Shown here: piece by piece, positions 27,014 through 35,893 of the stretch
Numbering within the stretch: position 1 is the stretch's first letter
Layout of the letters: each line of letters starts with the position of its first letter
Assembly (NCBI GenBank): GCA_964463485.1
Contig: CAYXDO010000030.1
Location: 1 to 64,000, forward strand
From: CAYXDO01 sp964463485
GTDB lineage: Bacteria; Myxococcota; Kuafuiibacteriia; Kuafuiibacteriales; Kuafuiibacteriaceae
DNA length: 64,000 nucleotides
Reading direction: 5' to 3'
Notes under the pieces: generated by a model
The model's database searches: none
What the model was told of the DNA's origin: nothing
Seen by the model: only the letters and a program-made list of their open reading frames with translations
Translations under genes and position numbers: made by a program

Positions 27014-27414
27014 CTGCGGAGAGCACAGCGCGGCCGGTGGCCGCGCTGTGGACACGCGACTCGGAGCTCGGCGTCGCACGGTGATCGACTCGGCGCTCTT
27101 GACGAGCCCCGACTTCGCGAAGCTCCGTACCCACCATCGCCACTTCCAGACATACGAGTCGCCACCGCGCCGACCCTGCCGATCCCCTTTCCTGGGCCGA
27201 GCTCGTCGCTTGCGCCGAGCTGGGGGCTTCATCGGCGCAGGCTCGCTGCGCTCGCCGCGGTTCACCCCTTCGAGTCGAAGATCCGTCGTTTGCGGCGGCC
27301 GCCGAACATCACGGGCTCGTCGCGCTCGCAGCGGCTCGCCTCGATCCTCGGGCGAAGGATCCGCTCAGCCAAGAGTTACGTCGAAGGGCCGCGTTTCACT
27401 CCGTTCGCAACGAG
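27014..27414 (+). pseudogene. degenerate upstream part of nucleotidyltransferase gene and junction
   Basis: From 27103 to 27414 the frame of the nucleotidyltransferase is open and reads like the family's N-terminal helical region (SWAELVACAELGASS, FAAAAEHHGLVALAAARL). There is no ATG, GTG or TTG in that stretch, and TGA codons at 27082 and 27100 close it. The likeliest reading is that the gene lost its 5' end when the gyrB/hrpB/toxin patch arrived. 27014-27102 holds no recognisable gene. Confidence 0.5.
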
Positions 27415-28236
27415 GTGCGCACCGAGGCCTTGATTTCGCTGCTCGAGGCTTTGCGGGAGCGAGGGATCCGTGCGGCACCGATCAAAGGTCCCCTGCTCGC
27501 GCACCTCTACTACGGGTCTATCGAGCTTCGACCGTTCACCGACGTGGATATCCTCGTGGAGCCCGAGGACGTGCCTGCGGCGGTTCGGACCCTCGTGGGT
27601 CTCGGGGGGATCGTCTCTGGGGAGGCCTTCGAGAGCGGGCCGCGGTCGCTCCACGCAGTGACGGTGGTGGGCCCGGGAGAGTTGCTCACAGAGATTCACG
27701 CGGCGCTCGGGCCTCGCTTTTTTCGGCTGCCGCTCCCGATCTTCGAGGTGCTGGGTCGCGCGACGCCGGTCCCATTCGGGCGAGGATCGGTGCTCGCGCT
27801 CGACCCGGCAGATTTGCTCCTGTTTTTGTGTCACCACGGCGCGCGCCATGAGTGGGCGCGCTTGATCTGGATCTCGGATGTCGCTCGCATCGCCCATGAA
27901 CGCCCCGACGTCGTGGCTCGGACTCTGGCGCGTGCGGAGGCGGTGGGTTGTCGCCGACTCGTGTTGCTGGGTCTGGCGCTTGGCCGACGGCTCGGCGCAG
28001 AGCTCGATGGCGCCGTGGTCCGTGAGGCCGACCACGAACCCGCGATCGCCCGCTTGATGCACCGGGTCGATCAGCTGCTTCGCGTGCCAGGACCGGTGGG
28101 GATCCTGTCCAAGTATGCGTTCCGGTTCGACGCTCGGGAGAGGCTTCGCGATCGGCTGCGCGACGGCCTGCTGCTGACCGCGTTCGTGACCGAGCCGATG
28201 GTGGATTCGGCGCGGGCCTTCGTCTCTCGTCGCTGA
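27415..28236 (+). CDS. nucleotidyltransferase-family protein (NTP_transf_5 type), probably 5'-truncated
   Basis: 273 residues from GTG 27415. The nucleotidyltransferase core is visible: KGPLLAHLYYGSIELRPFTD followed by VDILV, giving the D-x-D metal site, then LTEIHAALG and an alpha-helical C-terminal half (CHHGARHEWARL). Members of this family are often found beside HprK-like and PqqD-like genes in RiPP-type clusters. Family members normally have about 100 more residues at the N-terminus, which are present here only as an open frame without a start. It may be translated from the internal GTG or be dead. Confidence 0.65.
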   Translation: MRTEALISLLEALRERGIRAAPIKGPLLAHLYYGSIELRPFTDVDILVEPEDVPAAVRTLVGLGGIVSGEAFESGPRSLHAVTVVGPGELLTEIHAALGPRFFRLPLPIFEVLGRATPVPFGRGSVLALDPADLLLFLCHHGARHEWARLIWISDVARIAHERPDVVARTLARAEAVGCRRLVLLGLALGRRLGAELDGAVVREADHEPAIARLMHRVDQLLRVPGPVGILSKYAFRFDARERLRDRLRDGLLLTAFVTEPMVDSARAFVSRR

Positions 28237-28312
28237 ACGGCTTCCCGTTCAACACATGGCCGTTCGTGGCCGTTGAGCGGTCCAGATCGACGTGCTATTC
28301 GCCGCCCAAGCC

Positions 28313-29062
28313 ATGTCAGGCCATAATAAGTGGAGCAGCATCAAGCACCGCAAAGGCGCTCAGGACGCCAAGCGCGGAAAGGCTTTCACGAAGATCAGCA
28401 AAGAGCTCACAGTCGCCGCGCGCATTGGCGGCGCCGATGCGTCCGGTAATCCTCGACTGCGCTTGGCCATCGCCAACGCGCGCGCCGCCTCGATGCCCTC
28501 CGACACGATGCATCGCGCGATCAAGAAAGGCACCGGTGACCTCGACGGCGGGTCCATCGAAGAGATCACATACGAGGGCTACGGGCCGGGCGGGGTCGGC
28601 TTCATCATCGAGGCGGCCACCGACAACTCGAACCGGACGCTCTCGGAGGTGCGGAACATCCTCGAAAAATCGGGCGGGTCGCTGGCCAAGAACGGCGCCG
28701 TCTCCTTCAACTTCGCCCGAAAAGGCAGCATCCGCCTCGACGCTGCGAAGTACTCCGAAGAACAAGTCATGGAGGCCGCGCTCGAAGCGGGCGCCGACGA
28801 TGTGGTGTTGGAAGACGACAGCTTCGTCGTCTACACGGGTCCGGCGACGTTTCATGCCGTCAAAGAAGCCTTGGACGCCAAGGGCCTCGAGTCGAGCTCC
28901 GCGGAGCTCACGATGGTCCCGAACACCACCGTGCGCGCCTCCGACTCGGAGCAGGCCCGGAAGATGCTCCGTCTGATCGACAGGCTCGAGGACAACGAGG
29001 ACGTACAGAACGTCTGGGTCAACTTCGAGGTGCCCGACGAGATCGCCGCGGCGCTCGACTGA
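28313..29062 (+). CDS. yebC: YebC/PmpR-family protein
   Basis: 249 residues, the family's usual length. ATG 28313 gives the conserved N-terminus SGHNKWSSIKHRKGAQDAKR; the longer ATG 28292 adds residues that the family lacks. Further signatures are NPRLRLAIANARAASMP and TYEGYGPGGVG. YebC-type proteins bind DNA as regulators, and some members resolve ribosome stalling. It precedes ruvC by 2 bases, as in many bacteria, so it belongs to the same operon. Confidence 0.95.
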   Translation: MSGHNKWSSIKHRKGAQDAKRGKAFTKISKELTVAARIGGADASGNPRLRLAIANARAASMPSDTMHRAIKKGTGDLDGGSIEEITYEGYGPGGVGFIIEAATDNSNRTLSEVRNILEKSGGSLAKNGAVSFNFARKGSIRLDAAKYSEEQVMEAALEAGADDVVLEDDSFVVYTGPATFHAVKEALDAKGLESSSAELTMVPNTTVRASDSEQARKMLRLIDRLEDNEDVQNVWVNFEVPDEIAAALD

Positions 29063-29064
29063 GC

Positions 29065-29562
29065 GTGATCGTCTTCGGGATCGACCCTGGATCGCTCCGG
29101 ACCGGCTGGGGAGTCGTCCGCGTCAACGGCAGCACGTACGAGCACGTCGCCTCCGGTGTGATTCGCATGAACGGGGACCTCCCGCTGGCCAAGCGCCTCG
29201 AGATCATCTTTCGCGAGATCACGATCCACCTCGTGGCGCATCGGCCCGAGGCCGTATACCTCGAGTCGCTTTTTCATCACAAGAACGCGCGCAGCGCTCT
29301 CGTGCTAGGACACGCGCGCGGAGCGATCTTGCTCGCAGCTCAGCTCGAGGGCCGAGCCATCGAAGAGATCGCTCCGGCCGAAGTGAAGCTCGCGGTCACC
29401 GGAAACGGCCGCGCGGACAAGGGACAGGTCGAAGCCATGGTGCGAATCATCTTGGGTCGTGATGTCGGCGCAGTGCGGGACGAATCCGACGCCCTGGCGA
29501 TCGCGATCGCGGGCGCCTCTCGCGCGCGATCGCCGATCACCAAGCTCGGAGCGCGGCTGTGA
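29065..29562 (+). CDS. ruvC: crossover junction endodeoxyribonuclease RuvC
   Basis: 165 residues. RuvC resolves Holliday junctions by symmetric cleavage. Catalytic acidic residues are visible in FGIDPGS (Asp 6), YLESLF (Glu) and DESDALAIAIA (two Asp). ATAEVK-type segment APAEVKLAVTGNGRADKGQV is typical. GTG start 29065. The stop overlaps the ruvA start by 4 bases. Confidence 0.96.
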   Translation: MIVFGIDPGSLRTGWGVVRVNGSTYEHVASGVIRMNGDLPLAKRLEIIFREITIHLVAHRPEAVYLESLFHHKNARSALVLGHARGAILLAAQLEGRAIEEIAPAEVKLAVTGNGRADKGQVEAMVRIILGRDVGAVRDESDALAIAIAGASRARSPITKLGARL

Positions 29563-30155
29563 TCCGCCGGCTTCGCGGTCGGATCGTCGACCGGACGGCC
29601 GGCTCGATCGTGCTCGACGTACACGGGGTCGGCTATCTCGTCACGGTTCCGAAGAGCGCCCAGTTCGAGCTCGACGCCGAGGTGTCGCTGCACATCTACA
29701 CGCACGTTCGCGAGGACATCCTCGCTCTGTTCGGCTTCATCGATCCGACTGGGCTCACGCTCTTCGAGTACCTCATCACGGTCCCCACCATCGGGCCGGT
29801 AAAGGCGATGGGGATATTGGAGACGCCGCCTGCGGAGCTCATCGCGCTGGTGAGGGCCAAGGACGCGCGCAGGCTCGCGACGCTGCCCGGCGTGGGCAAG
29901 AAGACGGCCGAGCGGATCGTGATCGATCTGTTCGACAAGCTGGAGGCGCTCGGGACGCCATCACTTCGACCGCTGGTGCCGTCGACTGGGCTGCCGACGT
30001 TGGTGCTCGACTTGGTCAGCGCGCTCACGAACCTCGGCTTTCGTCCGCAGGTCGCGGAGGAGTCCGCGCGCGCCGCGATCGAGAAGCTTGGGAAGTCGGC
30101 CAAGCTCGAGGACTTACTGCGAGAAGCGCTCGCACAGCGTCGACCGCCGGTCTGA
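29559..30155 (+). CDS. ruvA: Holliday junction branch-migration protein RuvA
   Basis: 198 residues. RuvA binds the four-way junction and loads RuvB. The N-terminal OB fold (MIRRLRGRIVDR, VHGVGYLV), the HhH motifs (LITVPTIGPVKAMGIL and LATLPGVGKKTAERIVIDL) and the C-terminal RuvB-contact domain are all present. GTG start overlaps the ruvC stop. ruvB is not downstream; the next gene is on the other strand. Confidence 0.96.
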   Translation: MIRRLRGRIVDRTAGSIVLDVHGVGYLVTVPKSAQFELDAEVSLHIYTHVREDILALFGFIDPTGLTLFEYLITVPTIGPVKAMGILETPPAELIALVRAKDARRLATLPGVGKKTAERIVIDLFDKLEALGTPSLRPLVPSTGLPTLVLDLVSALTNLGFRPQVAEESARAAIEKLGKSAKLEDLLREALAQRRPPV

Positions 30156-30170
30156 TCCCGGCGTCGTGAC

Positions 30171-30875
30171 TCAATTGCAGACGGAGCTGCACACGCCGTC
30201 GACACACGCCATGAGCGCGTCGTAGGCGCTGACTGCGCTTGCGTACTCGGTTCGACAAGCTTCGTGACATGCCGTGTCCGTGCACTCGCTGACGCAGATC
30301 AGGAGCCCCTGGCACTGCGTGCTCTGGCCGCACGCGGTGAACTCGCTGACACAAGGCCCGGCGGTCGCGTCATTCGTGCAGGTGGTGCAATCTCCGCTGC
30401 TGCAAACGACCACGTTGGGGCTTCTCGAGCAGTCGAAGTCGTCGCAGTCGACGTACGTGTCGCCGTCGTTGCTGATGCCGTCCGAGCACAAAGCGTCGGT
30501 GTCCTCCTGGCCGACAGACGCGCACACGGTGACTGAAGTGTTGCGAGAGCAATCATAGTCGTCGCAGTCGATGAAGCGATCGCCGTCGTTGCTTACGCCA
30601 TCAGAGCAGAGCGCGTCGCTGTCTTCCGTCGCGCCGCCAGCGTCGAACTCGCCGACGTCCCTGAACGGATCGACGGTGCCGACGTCGGGGAAGTCGTTGG
30701 GTCCGAAATCGGACCTCGAAGGCACCGAGACGTCCCGAGCTCCGGAGTCGAACGTGGCTTGGCCGGAGTCGAGCCGAAGGCTCGCGTCGCGTCCGGTCAG
30801 CGTGGTCGAGCCCTTTCGACCGGCGGAGTCACACGCGAAGAGGCAGCCAGCGAGAAGCAACGGAAAACAGCGCAC
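30171..30875 (-). CDS. lipoprotein with Asp/Cys-rich EF-hand-like repeats
   Basis: About 234 residues. GTG 30875 gives a clean lipoprotein signal MRCFPLLLAGCLFAC; TTG 30884 is the alternative. A low-complexity Asp-rich spacer leads to two near-identical repeats, ALCSDG(V/I)SNDGD followed by DCDD(Y/F)DCSR, in which the Asp spacing resembles a calcium-binding loop. A Cys-rich C-terminal domain with regularly spaced Cys (CTDTACHEACRTEY ... CSSVC) follows. The fold is common in exported proteins of Polyangia. Function unknown. Confidence 0.75.
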   Translation of the reverse strand: MRCFPLLLAGCLFACDSAGRKGSTTLTGRDASLRLDSGQATFDSGARDVSVPSRSDFGPNDFPDVGTVDPFRDVGEFDAGGATEDSDALCSDGVSNDGDRFIDCDDYDCSRNTSVTVCASVGQEDTDALCSDGISNDGDTYVDCDDFDCSRSPNVVVCSSGDCTTCTNDATAGPCVSEFTACGQSTQCQGLLICVSECTDTACHEACRTEYASAVSAYDALMACVDGVCSSVCN

Positions 30876-31005
30876 CGGCCCCAATTAGCAGGGACGCCAG
30901 GAGCCCTCAATCGTCGGTGTGCCGCCTTCCCGCGTTCGAGCGTCCCACGGTCCACGACCGAAATTCACCGGAGGATGCTGAACTCGATGGATCGACAAGC
31001 CCTAC

Positions 31006-32901
31006 TCAGCTTCCCCCTCCGAGCTCCGACAGCTCGGCCCAGCGACGATACAGACCCTCGATGTCGAGCTTGCGCTGCTCCAGCCGGCCGATGCGCTCCA
31101 CCACCGCCGCCCCGAGCGTCCGAACTTTTGCAGGGTCGGAGAGCTCCGCCTCGAGCTCTGCGACCTCGGTCTCCGCAGCCAAGATCCGCTCCTCCATCCC
31201 CACGAACTCACGCTCCTCCTTGAACGAGCGCTTCTTCTTCGCCGAGACCTTCGGCCGCTCCACGACGACCTTGGGACTCTCCGGCTCCTGCTCGGTCGGC
31301 AGCTCGCGCTGGCGCTGGCGAAACGCGTCGTAGGTGCCCTCGTAGAGCGTGATCCGACCGTTTCCTTCGAACGCCAAGATCGCCGTCGCCACTCGATCCA
31401 AGAAATAACGATCGTGACTCACGATCAACGCACAACCGGGATATTCGACGAGCGCGTCCTCGAGAACTCTCAGCGTCGGCAAATCCAGGTCGTTCGTCGG
31501 CTCGTCGAGGATCAGGACGTTGGCGGCCACGCGCAGCGCCTTGGCCAGCGCCACCCGGCTCCGCTCGCCTCCGGACAGCGACGCGACCTGCGCGCGCTGG
31601 GCGACTCCGTCGAAGAGGAGGCCCTCCAGAAACCCATAGACGGGAACCGCTTCCTCACCCACCCAAACCACGTCGTTGTCCCCGGCGACCTCTTCGAGCA
31701 CCGATTTCGAGTCATCGAGAATTCGTCGCTGGTCCGCGTATGTTATTTTCGAATTCTGCCCGACGATCACCGATCCCGAGTCCGGAGTGACTTCACCCGT
31801 AATCATCCGGAGCAGAGTCGTCTTGCCGGCTCCGTTCGGACCCACCACACCGACGCGGTCACCCTTCTTGAGCCTCAGAGTGAGGTTGTCGACCAGTCGG
31901 CGGCCGTCCAGAGCCTTCGACAAACCGAGGAGCTCCAGGATCGTCCCGCCGAGTCGCGGTGGGTACGGGAGCCTGAATCGCGCCTCCCCCGAGTCAGCCT
32001 TCGGTCGCGCCGCCACCAGCGCGTCGAAGCGCTCCAGACGCGCACGCTGCTTCGTCGTTCGCGCGGGAGCACGCCGTCGTACCCACTCGAGCTCGCTCTC
32101 GATGGACCGACGCCGCTTGTGCTCGACCCGAGCCTCCATCGCGTCCCGCTCGGCCTTGGCGGCCAGATACTCGGAATAGTTACCTTCATACAGTCTCAAG
32201 TCGCCCCGATCCAGCTCGGCGTGCCGGTTGGCTACACGATCCAAAAACCACCGGTCGTGCGTCACCAAAATCAACGAGCCCGGCCAGGCCACGAAATTCT
32301 CCTCGAGCCACTCGATGACTTCGACGTCGAGGTGGTTCGTCGGCTCGTCGAGCACCAACAGCTCCGGCGCCTCCACCAACGCCGCCGCGATCGCTACCCG
32401 CCGCTGCTCTCCCTGCGAAAGCGTCCCTGCGAGCCGCTCACCGCGCGGCACCTTCAGCGCCTCCATCACCGCCTCGGCCCGATGAGTTTGGTTCCAACCG
32501 CCCGAGCGCTCGAGCGACTCCGAGAGCTGCCCTTGCTCGTTCACCAGGTCCGCAAGGTCCTCGTCGCGGGCGGAGCTCAGTCGGTGACCGACCTCCTCCA
32601 GCCTCCGATGCAAATCTTCGTGCTCCAAAAGACCGCGCTCGACGATCGAGCTGATCGTCGCAGAGGGATCGAGCACCGGATTCTGCCCGATCGCCGTGGC
32701 CCGAAGGCCCCTTTTTCGCTGAACAATGCCGGCATCTGGCTCCTCTTTGCCGAGGAGAATTCTCAGGAGCGTGGACTTGCCGGCGCCGTTGATGCCGATC
32801 AGCCCCACCCGATCGCCAGGCTCGATGGTCATCGAGACGCTGTCCAGGATGGTGCGGGTCCCGTAGCGCTTCGAGACATCTCGGGCCGAAATCAGGCTCA
32901 T
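31006..32901 (-). CDS. uup: ABC-F family ATPase, Uup-like
   Basis: 631 residues with two ABC domains and no membrane segment. Walker A loops are GINGAGKST and GPNGAGKTT; signatures are LSQGEQRR and LSGGERSR; Walker B are LLVLDEPTNHLD and LILDEPTNDLD. The inter-domain linker is charged, and the C-terminal 90 residues form a coiled coil (AAETEVAELEAELSD), the feature that marks Uup. ABC-F proteins act on ribosomes or, for Uup, on DNA structures. A perfect inverted repeat lies just upstream of the ATG. Confidence 0.9.
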   Translation of the reverse strand: MSLISARDVSKRYGTRTILDSVSMTIEPGDRVGLIGINGAGKSTLLRILLGKEEPDAGIVQRKRGLRATAIGQNPVLDPSATISSIVERGLLEHEDLHRRLEEVGHRLSSARDEDLADLVNEQGQLSESLERSGGWNQTHRAEAVMEALKVPRGERLAGTLSQGEQRRVAIAAALVEAPELLVLDEPTNHLDVEVIEWLEENFVAWPGSLILVTHDRWFLDRVANRHAELDRGDLRLYEGNYSEYLAAKAERDAMEARVEHKRRRSIESELEWVRRRAPARTTKQRARLERFDALVAARPKADSGEARFRLPYPPRLGGTILELLGLSKALDGRRLVDNLTLRLKKGDRVGVVGPNGAGKTTLLRMITGEVTPDSGSVIVGQNSKITYADQRRILDDSKSVLEEVAGDNDVVWVGEEAVPVYGFLEGLLFDGVAQRAQVASLSGGERSRVALAKALRVAANVLILDEPTNDLDLPTLRVLEDALVEYPGCALIVSHDRYFLDRVATAILAFEGNGRITLYEGTYDAFRQRQRELPTEQEPESPKVVVERPKVSAKKKRSFKEEREFVGMEERILAAETEVAELEAELSDPAKVRTLGAAVVERIGRLEQRKLDIEGLYRRWAELSELGGGS

Positions 32902-32908
32902 CTAGGGG

Positions 32909-32923
32909 GGAGTTATCAACTCC
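32909..32923. promoter_or_regulatory. inverted repeat upstream of uup
   Basis: GGAGTT-ATC-AACTCC is a perfect 6+3+6 repeat 8 bases before the uup ATG (minus strand), in the spacer divergent from the permease gene. Operator or leader hairpin; no other support. Confidence 0.4.
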
Positions 32924-32971
32924 GATCGGCGGGCACAACGAGTTCGTCAGGGCAGCGCGCGAGGCCCCAAG

Positions 32972-34366
32972 ATGACCATGGTTTACGAGCTGACCGACGT
33001 CGGCCGAACCTCGCTCGGCCCTGAGGGGCACCTTGACCCCAGACACCGCACCGCCGATGGGCTCACCGTGAGCTCGTCGGAACTTCCGCGTTGGACCGCG
33101 TGGTCCGGAGCGGGCCTGTGTATCGCCAACACGATCGGAGCCGGAGTGCTCCTGAGTACGGGCTTCATGGCCCAAGGGATGGGTCCCGGCCCGATCTTGC
33201 TCGCCTGGTTGCTCGGCGCCGTGCTCGCGACCCTCGGCGCCATCGCGTACGGGTCGGTCGCCGCAGGGGTGGTCGAGTCGGGCGGTGAGTATCGCTATCT
33301 CGAAAAGCTCATCCATCCGTTCGTCGGTCACCTGGCCGGATGGGGATCGTTGGTGTTGGGTTTCTCGGCCCCGATCGCGGTCGATGCGCTGGCGATTGGA
33401 GCGTTCCTTCGGACTTTGGTCCCAGGAGCGCCGAGCCCCGTGGTTACAGGCGTCGCCGTGGTCTTGATTTCGACGTTTCTGCACGGGCGCGGGCGAAGCC
33501 TGTCGAAGTCCGTTCAGGACCGCCTCGTAGCGATCAAGTTGGCGCTCGTGGTGGGTCTGTTGATGTTCGGGCTCTGGATGGGTTCGTGGTCCTGGCCCAC
33601 GTGGGCGCCGCCGAAGGGTGGAGCCGATTTTCCGACCCGGGCGATCTTCGAAAATCAGTTCTGGATCGCGTTCGCCTTCAGCGGGTGGAACGCCGCGGTG
33701 TATGCGGCGGCGGAGTTTCGGGATCCCAAGCGAGACGTCCCGAAGGCGATGTTGATCGGTTTGTTGGTCGTCTCGGTGATCTACTTCGGCTTGAATTGGG
33801 TGTTCGTCGCGAACCTCACCCCGAGCGACGCCGCAGCGGTCTTCACGTACGAGGAGACCCGGGTGACTCTGGCTCACGTGTTGGCGAGCCGGCTCGGTGG
33901 CCCGATCGCGAGCAGCGCCGTGTCCGTGCTGGCGATCTTGGTGTTCGTGTCCGCGATCAGCGCGATGACCGTAGTGGGTCCCAGAGTCTACGCCGAAATG
34001 GCGAAGGACGGAGTGCTGCCGAAGGCGCTCGGCACGGCGGAGCGCGGGTCACCCACCCTGGCGACTTGGCTTCAAGGGGGGATCGCGACGCTGTTCGTAC
34101 TCACCCACGGCGTTCTAGAGGTGGTGACTTCGGCGGCGGCGTTTCTGATGGTGTTCGCCGCGCTGGCGGCCAGCTGTGTTTTTCGAATTCCTGGATCGAG
34201 CCTTGGAGCGAAGGCGGCGGGCGCGGCGTACGGGGTCTTCGTCGTCGTGATCTTGGCGGTGGGACTCACCTGGGGTTCCTGGAAGCTGTGGGTCTCGTTG
34301 GGGGTCATCTTGGGGGCTTCGATCGTCTCGCAGCTCGTGCGAGCGAGAACGACCCAGAGCGGCTGA
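32972..34366 (+). CDS. APC-family amino acid permease
   Basis: 464 residues with about 12 hydrophobic helices. The APC hallmark of helix 1 is present (GLCIANTIGAGVLLSTGFMA), with the unwound glycine stretch that binds the amino acid, and helix 6-type FAFSGWNAAVYAAAEFRDP. It would import an amino acid by cation symport or exchange. The first 32 residues are not hydrophobic, and GTG 33068 could be the real start. Divergent from uup. The substrate cannot be assigned. Confidence 0.85.
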   Translation: MTMVYELTDVGRTSLGPEGHLDPRHRTADGLTVSSSELPRWTAWSGAGLCIANTIGAGVLLSTGFMAQGMGPGPILLAWLLGAVLATLGAIAYGSVAAGVVESGGEYRYLEKLIHPFVGHLAGWGSLVLGFSAPIAVDALAIGAFLRTLVPGAPSPVVTGVAVVLISTFLHGRGRSLSKSVQDRLVAIKLALVVGLLMFGLWMGSWSWPTWAPPKGGADFPTRAIFENQFWIAFAFSGWNAAVYAAAEFRDPKRDVPKAMLIGLLVVSVIYFGLNWVFVANLTPSDAAAVFTYEETRVTLAHVLASRLGGPIASSAVSVLAILVFVSAISAMTVVGPRVYAEMAKDGVLPKALGTAERGSPTLATWLQGGIATLFVLTHGVLEVVTSAAAFLMVFAALAASCVFRIPGSSLGAKAAGAAYGVFVVVILAVGLTWGSWKLWVSLGVILGASIVSQLVRARTTQSG

Positions 34367-34391
34367 CAGTCGCTTCGGGAACGCGTAGGCT
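34363..34391 (+). promoter_or_regulatory. promoter of Hpt gene, leaderless type
   Basis: CTGACA (34363-34368) and TAGGCT (34386-34391) are exactly 17 bases apart; GTG 34398 follows 6 bases after the -10 hexamer. The gap is too short for a Shine-Dalgarno. Confidence 0.6.
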
Positions 34392-34397
34392 CGGCGC

Positions 34398-34661
34398 GTG
34401 GAGGCGGATTTCGACCCGGACCTCGTCGACTTGCTCCCGGCGTTTCTCGAACGAACACGGAACGCGATCGCCGCGAGCTTCGACGGCGACTTCGCGGCGA
34501 CGCGCAAGGTCGGTCACAACCTCAAGGGGACGGCAGCTACTTTTGGATTCCCTCGGCTCGGCGACCTTGGGCATCAGCTAGAAGCGGCCGCTCAGGCCCT
34601 TGACGAGTCAGCGGTGTTGCGGCTCAGGCGTGAGATCTCGGGTGAGCTTAGGGCCCGTTAA
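34398..34661 (+). CDS. stand-alone histidine phosphotransfer (Hpt) protein
   Basis: 87 residues. The Hpt signature HNLKGTAATFGFPRLGDL contains the phospho-accepting His in the usual four-helix setting, followed by GHQLE. It would relay phosphate between response regulators in a multistep phosphorelay. No histidine kinase or regulator gene is adjacent, so its partners are elsewhere. GTG start with a leaderless promoter. Confidence 0.88.
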   Translation: MEADFDPDLVDLLPAFLERTRNAIAASFDGDFAATRKVGHNLKGTAATFGFPRLGDLGHQLEAAAQALDESAVLRLRREISGELRAR

Positions 34662-35057
34662 GAATTACCGGATCAACTCGGTCTTCGATGGCTCCGAAGG
34701 ATCCCTACCGTCGCCTTGGGACAGTAGGATACGGGCCCTTAGTGCATCCGTGGAAAGGATAGGAATGCTGCAAGTTATTTCCTCACGGTGCCTTACTCGT
34801 TCAGAGCGCTTGCTCGCCGCGTGGACCGAAGCACGTGATCCCGGTCGATGAACCGCGGCGAGCGCAGCGAGCCTGCGCCGATGAAGCGCCGAGCGAAGCG
34901 AGGCTGCCCGGTCGGCGGGATTCATTCCCGCCGGGCACCGGTGACCCGGCGGCGAGGCGAAGGAGGCGGGCATCCCACGACGCCCGAATCCCCGATTCTC
35001 GCGGACGGTCGAGCTACGCGTTGACGGTGTGTTTCGAGCCGATGCAAGTTTCCGGGC
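34662..35057. other. 396-base spacer without a gene
   Basis: The first 130 bases are visibly richer in A/T than the flanks and contain an imperfect hairpin (CCGTGGAAA at 34748-34756 with TTTCCTCACGG at 34778-34788, one bulged T). The later part is GC-rich, with a repeated piece (GCGAGCGCAGCGAGCCTG and GCGAGCGAAGCGAGGCTG) and a strong hairpin, GGCGGGA-TTCAT-TCCCGCC (34914-34932). No tRNA or known RNA is recognised. It may hold a small RNA or the leader of the downstream operon. Confidence 0.5.
34914..34932. repeat. strong hairpin GGCGGGA-TTCAT-TCCCGCC
   Basis: Perfect 7-bp stem with a 5-base loop; GCCC (34906-34909) and GGGC (34933-34936) extend it after a bulge. No U-tract follows, so it is not a typical terminator. 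Confidence 0.6.
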
Positions 35058-35893
35058 GTGGGCACCCCACGAGAGCCGGTGGCCCGCACCTGCTTGTTGT
35101 TCCTCGTCGCTGCGGCCGGACTCGTGGCGTGTGACACCATCGAGGCGCGGGCTAGAGCGAAGGACGCCGCGGCGGCCTACGCGCGCGGGCGTTACGAAGA
35201 GGCCGCGGAGATCTACGGCGCCGCGGCCCACCGCGATCCCGAGCTCGCGACGTTGTGGCTCAATCGCGGCTTTGCGTGTTTGCAGCTCGTGAAGGCGCAG
35301 CGGCCGGCGTTCGCGTCCTGCGCGCTCGAGTCGTTTCGGACGTTCGCGCGGCTGGCGCCCAACGATCCGCGAGGGCGTGAGTATCTCCTGGCCACTCTGG
35401 TGGCTGGAGAGCTCTACGAGGACGCCAAGATTCTGCTCGGGCCGGAGATCGACCGTGACGGACCGTCCATCGAGGCGATCTCTGTACTTTCGCAAATCGC
35501 GCAAAAAGTGGGTCACTTCGACGACGCGCTCGACTTGGCCGGACGGCGCGCTCAGGTCGAGGCGAATGACCCCGCTGCGCACCAAGCGATAGGCTCCCTG
35601 ATTTGGGACTACCTCTATCGGCACGCCGACGTTCCCACGGAGCGACGGCTAGCGCTCGCCGATCGAGCGGTCGAGGCCCTCAGTCGCGCGACCGAGCTTT
35701 CTCCACACGCGCCAGAGCCTCTCGTGTTCAGAGGTCTCATTTGGCGTGAACGAGCTCGAGCCCACACCTGTGATTTGGACGCGGGCTCGACCGATTCGGA
35801 AGGTTGCGAAAGACGCGCGACGGATCTGAGCCAAGCGGCCAAGGATGCGGATGCAGCGCGGATACGGCAAGGCAAGAAGGACGGCGGAACCTG

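Noticed and set aside
26432..27265. 277-residue minus-strand ORF over the toxin-antitoxin genes
   Set aside because: Opposite to two genes with clear Phd and PIN motifs; no family features of its own.
26997..27851. 284-residue plus-strand ORF overlapping the nucleotidyltransferase
   Set aside because: Wrong frame: the nucleotidyltransferase motifs are in the frame starting at 27415; this one is Arg/Ser-rich.
31414..33024. 536-residue plus-strand ORF
   Set aside because: Antisense of uup, whose ABC motifs are unambiguous.
34662..35057. tRNA or other known structured RNA
   Set aside because: No cloverleaf, CCA end or known consensus could be found by eye.
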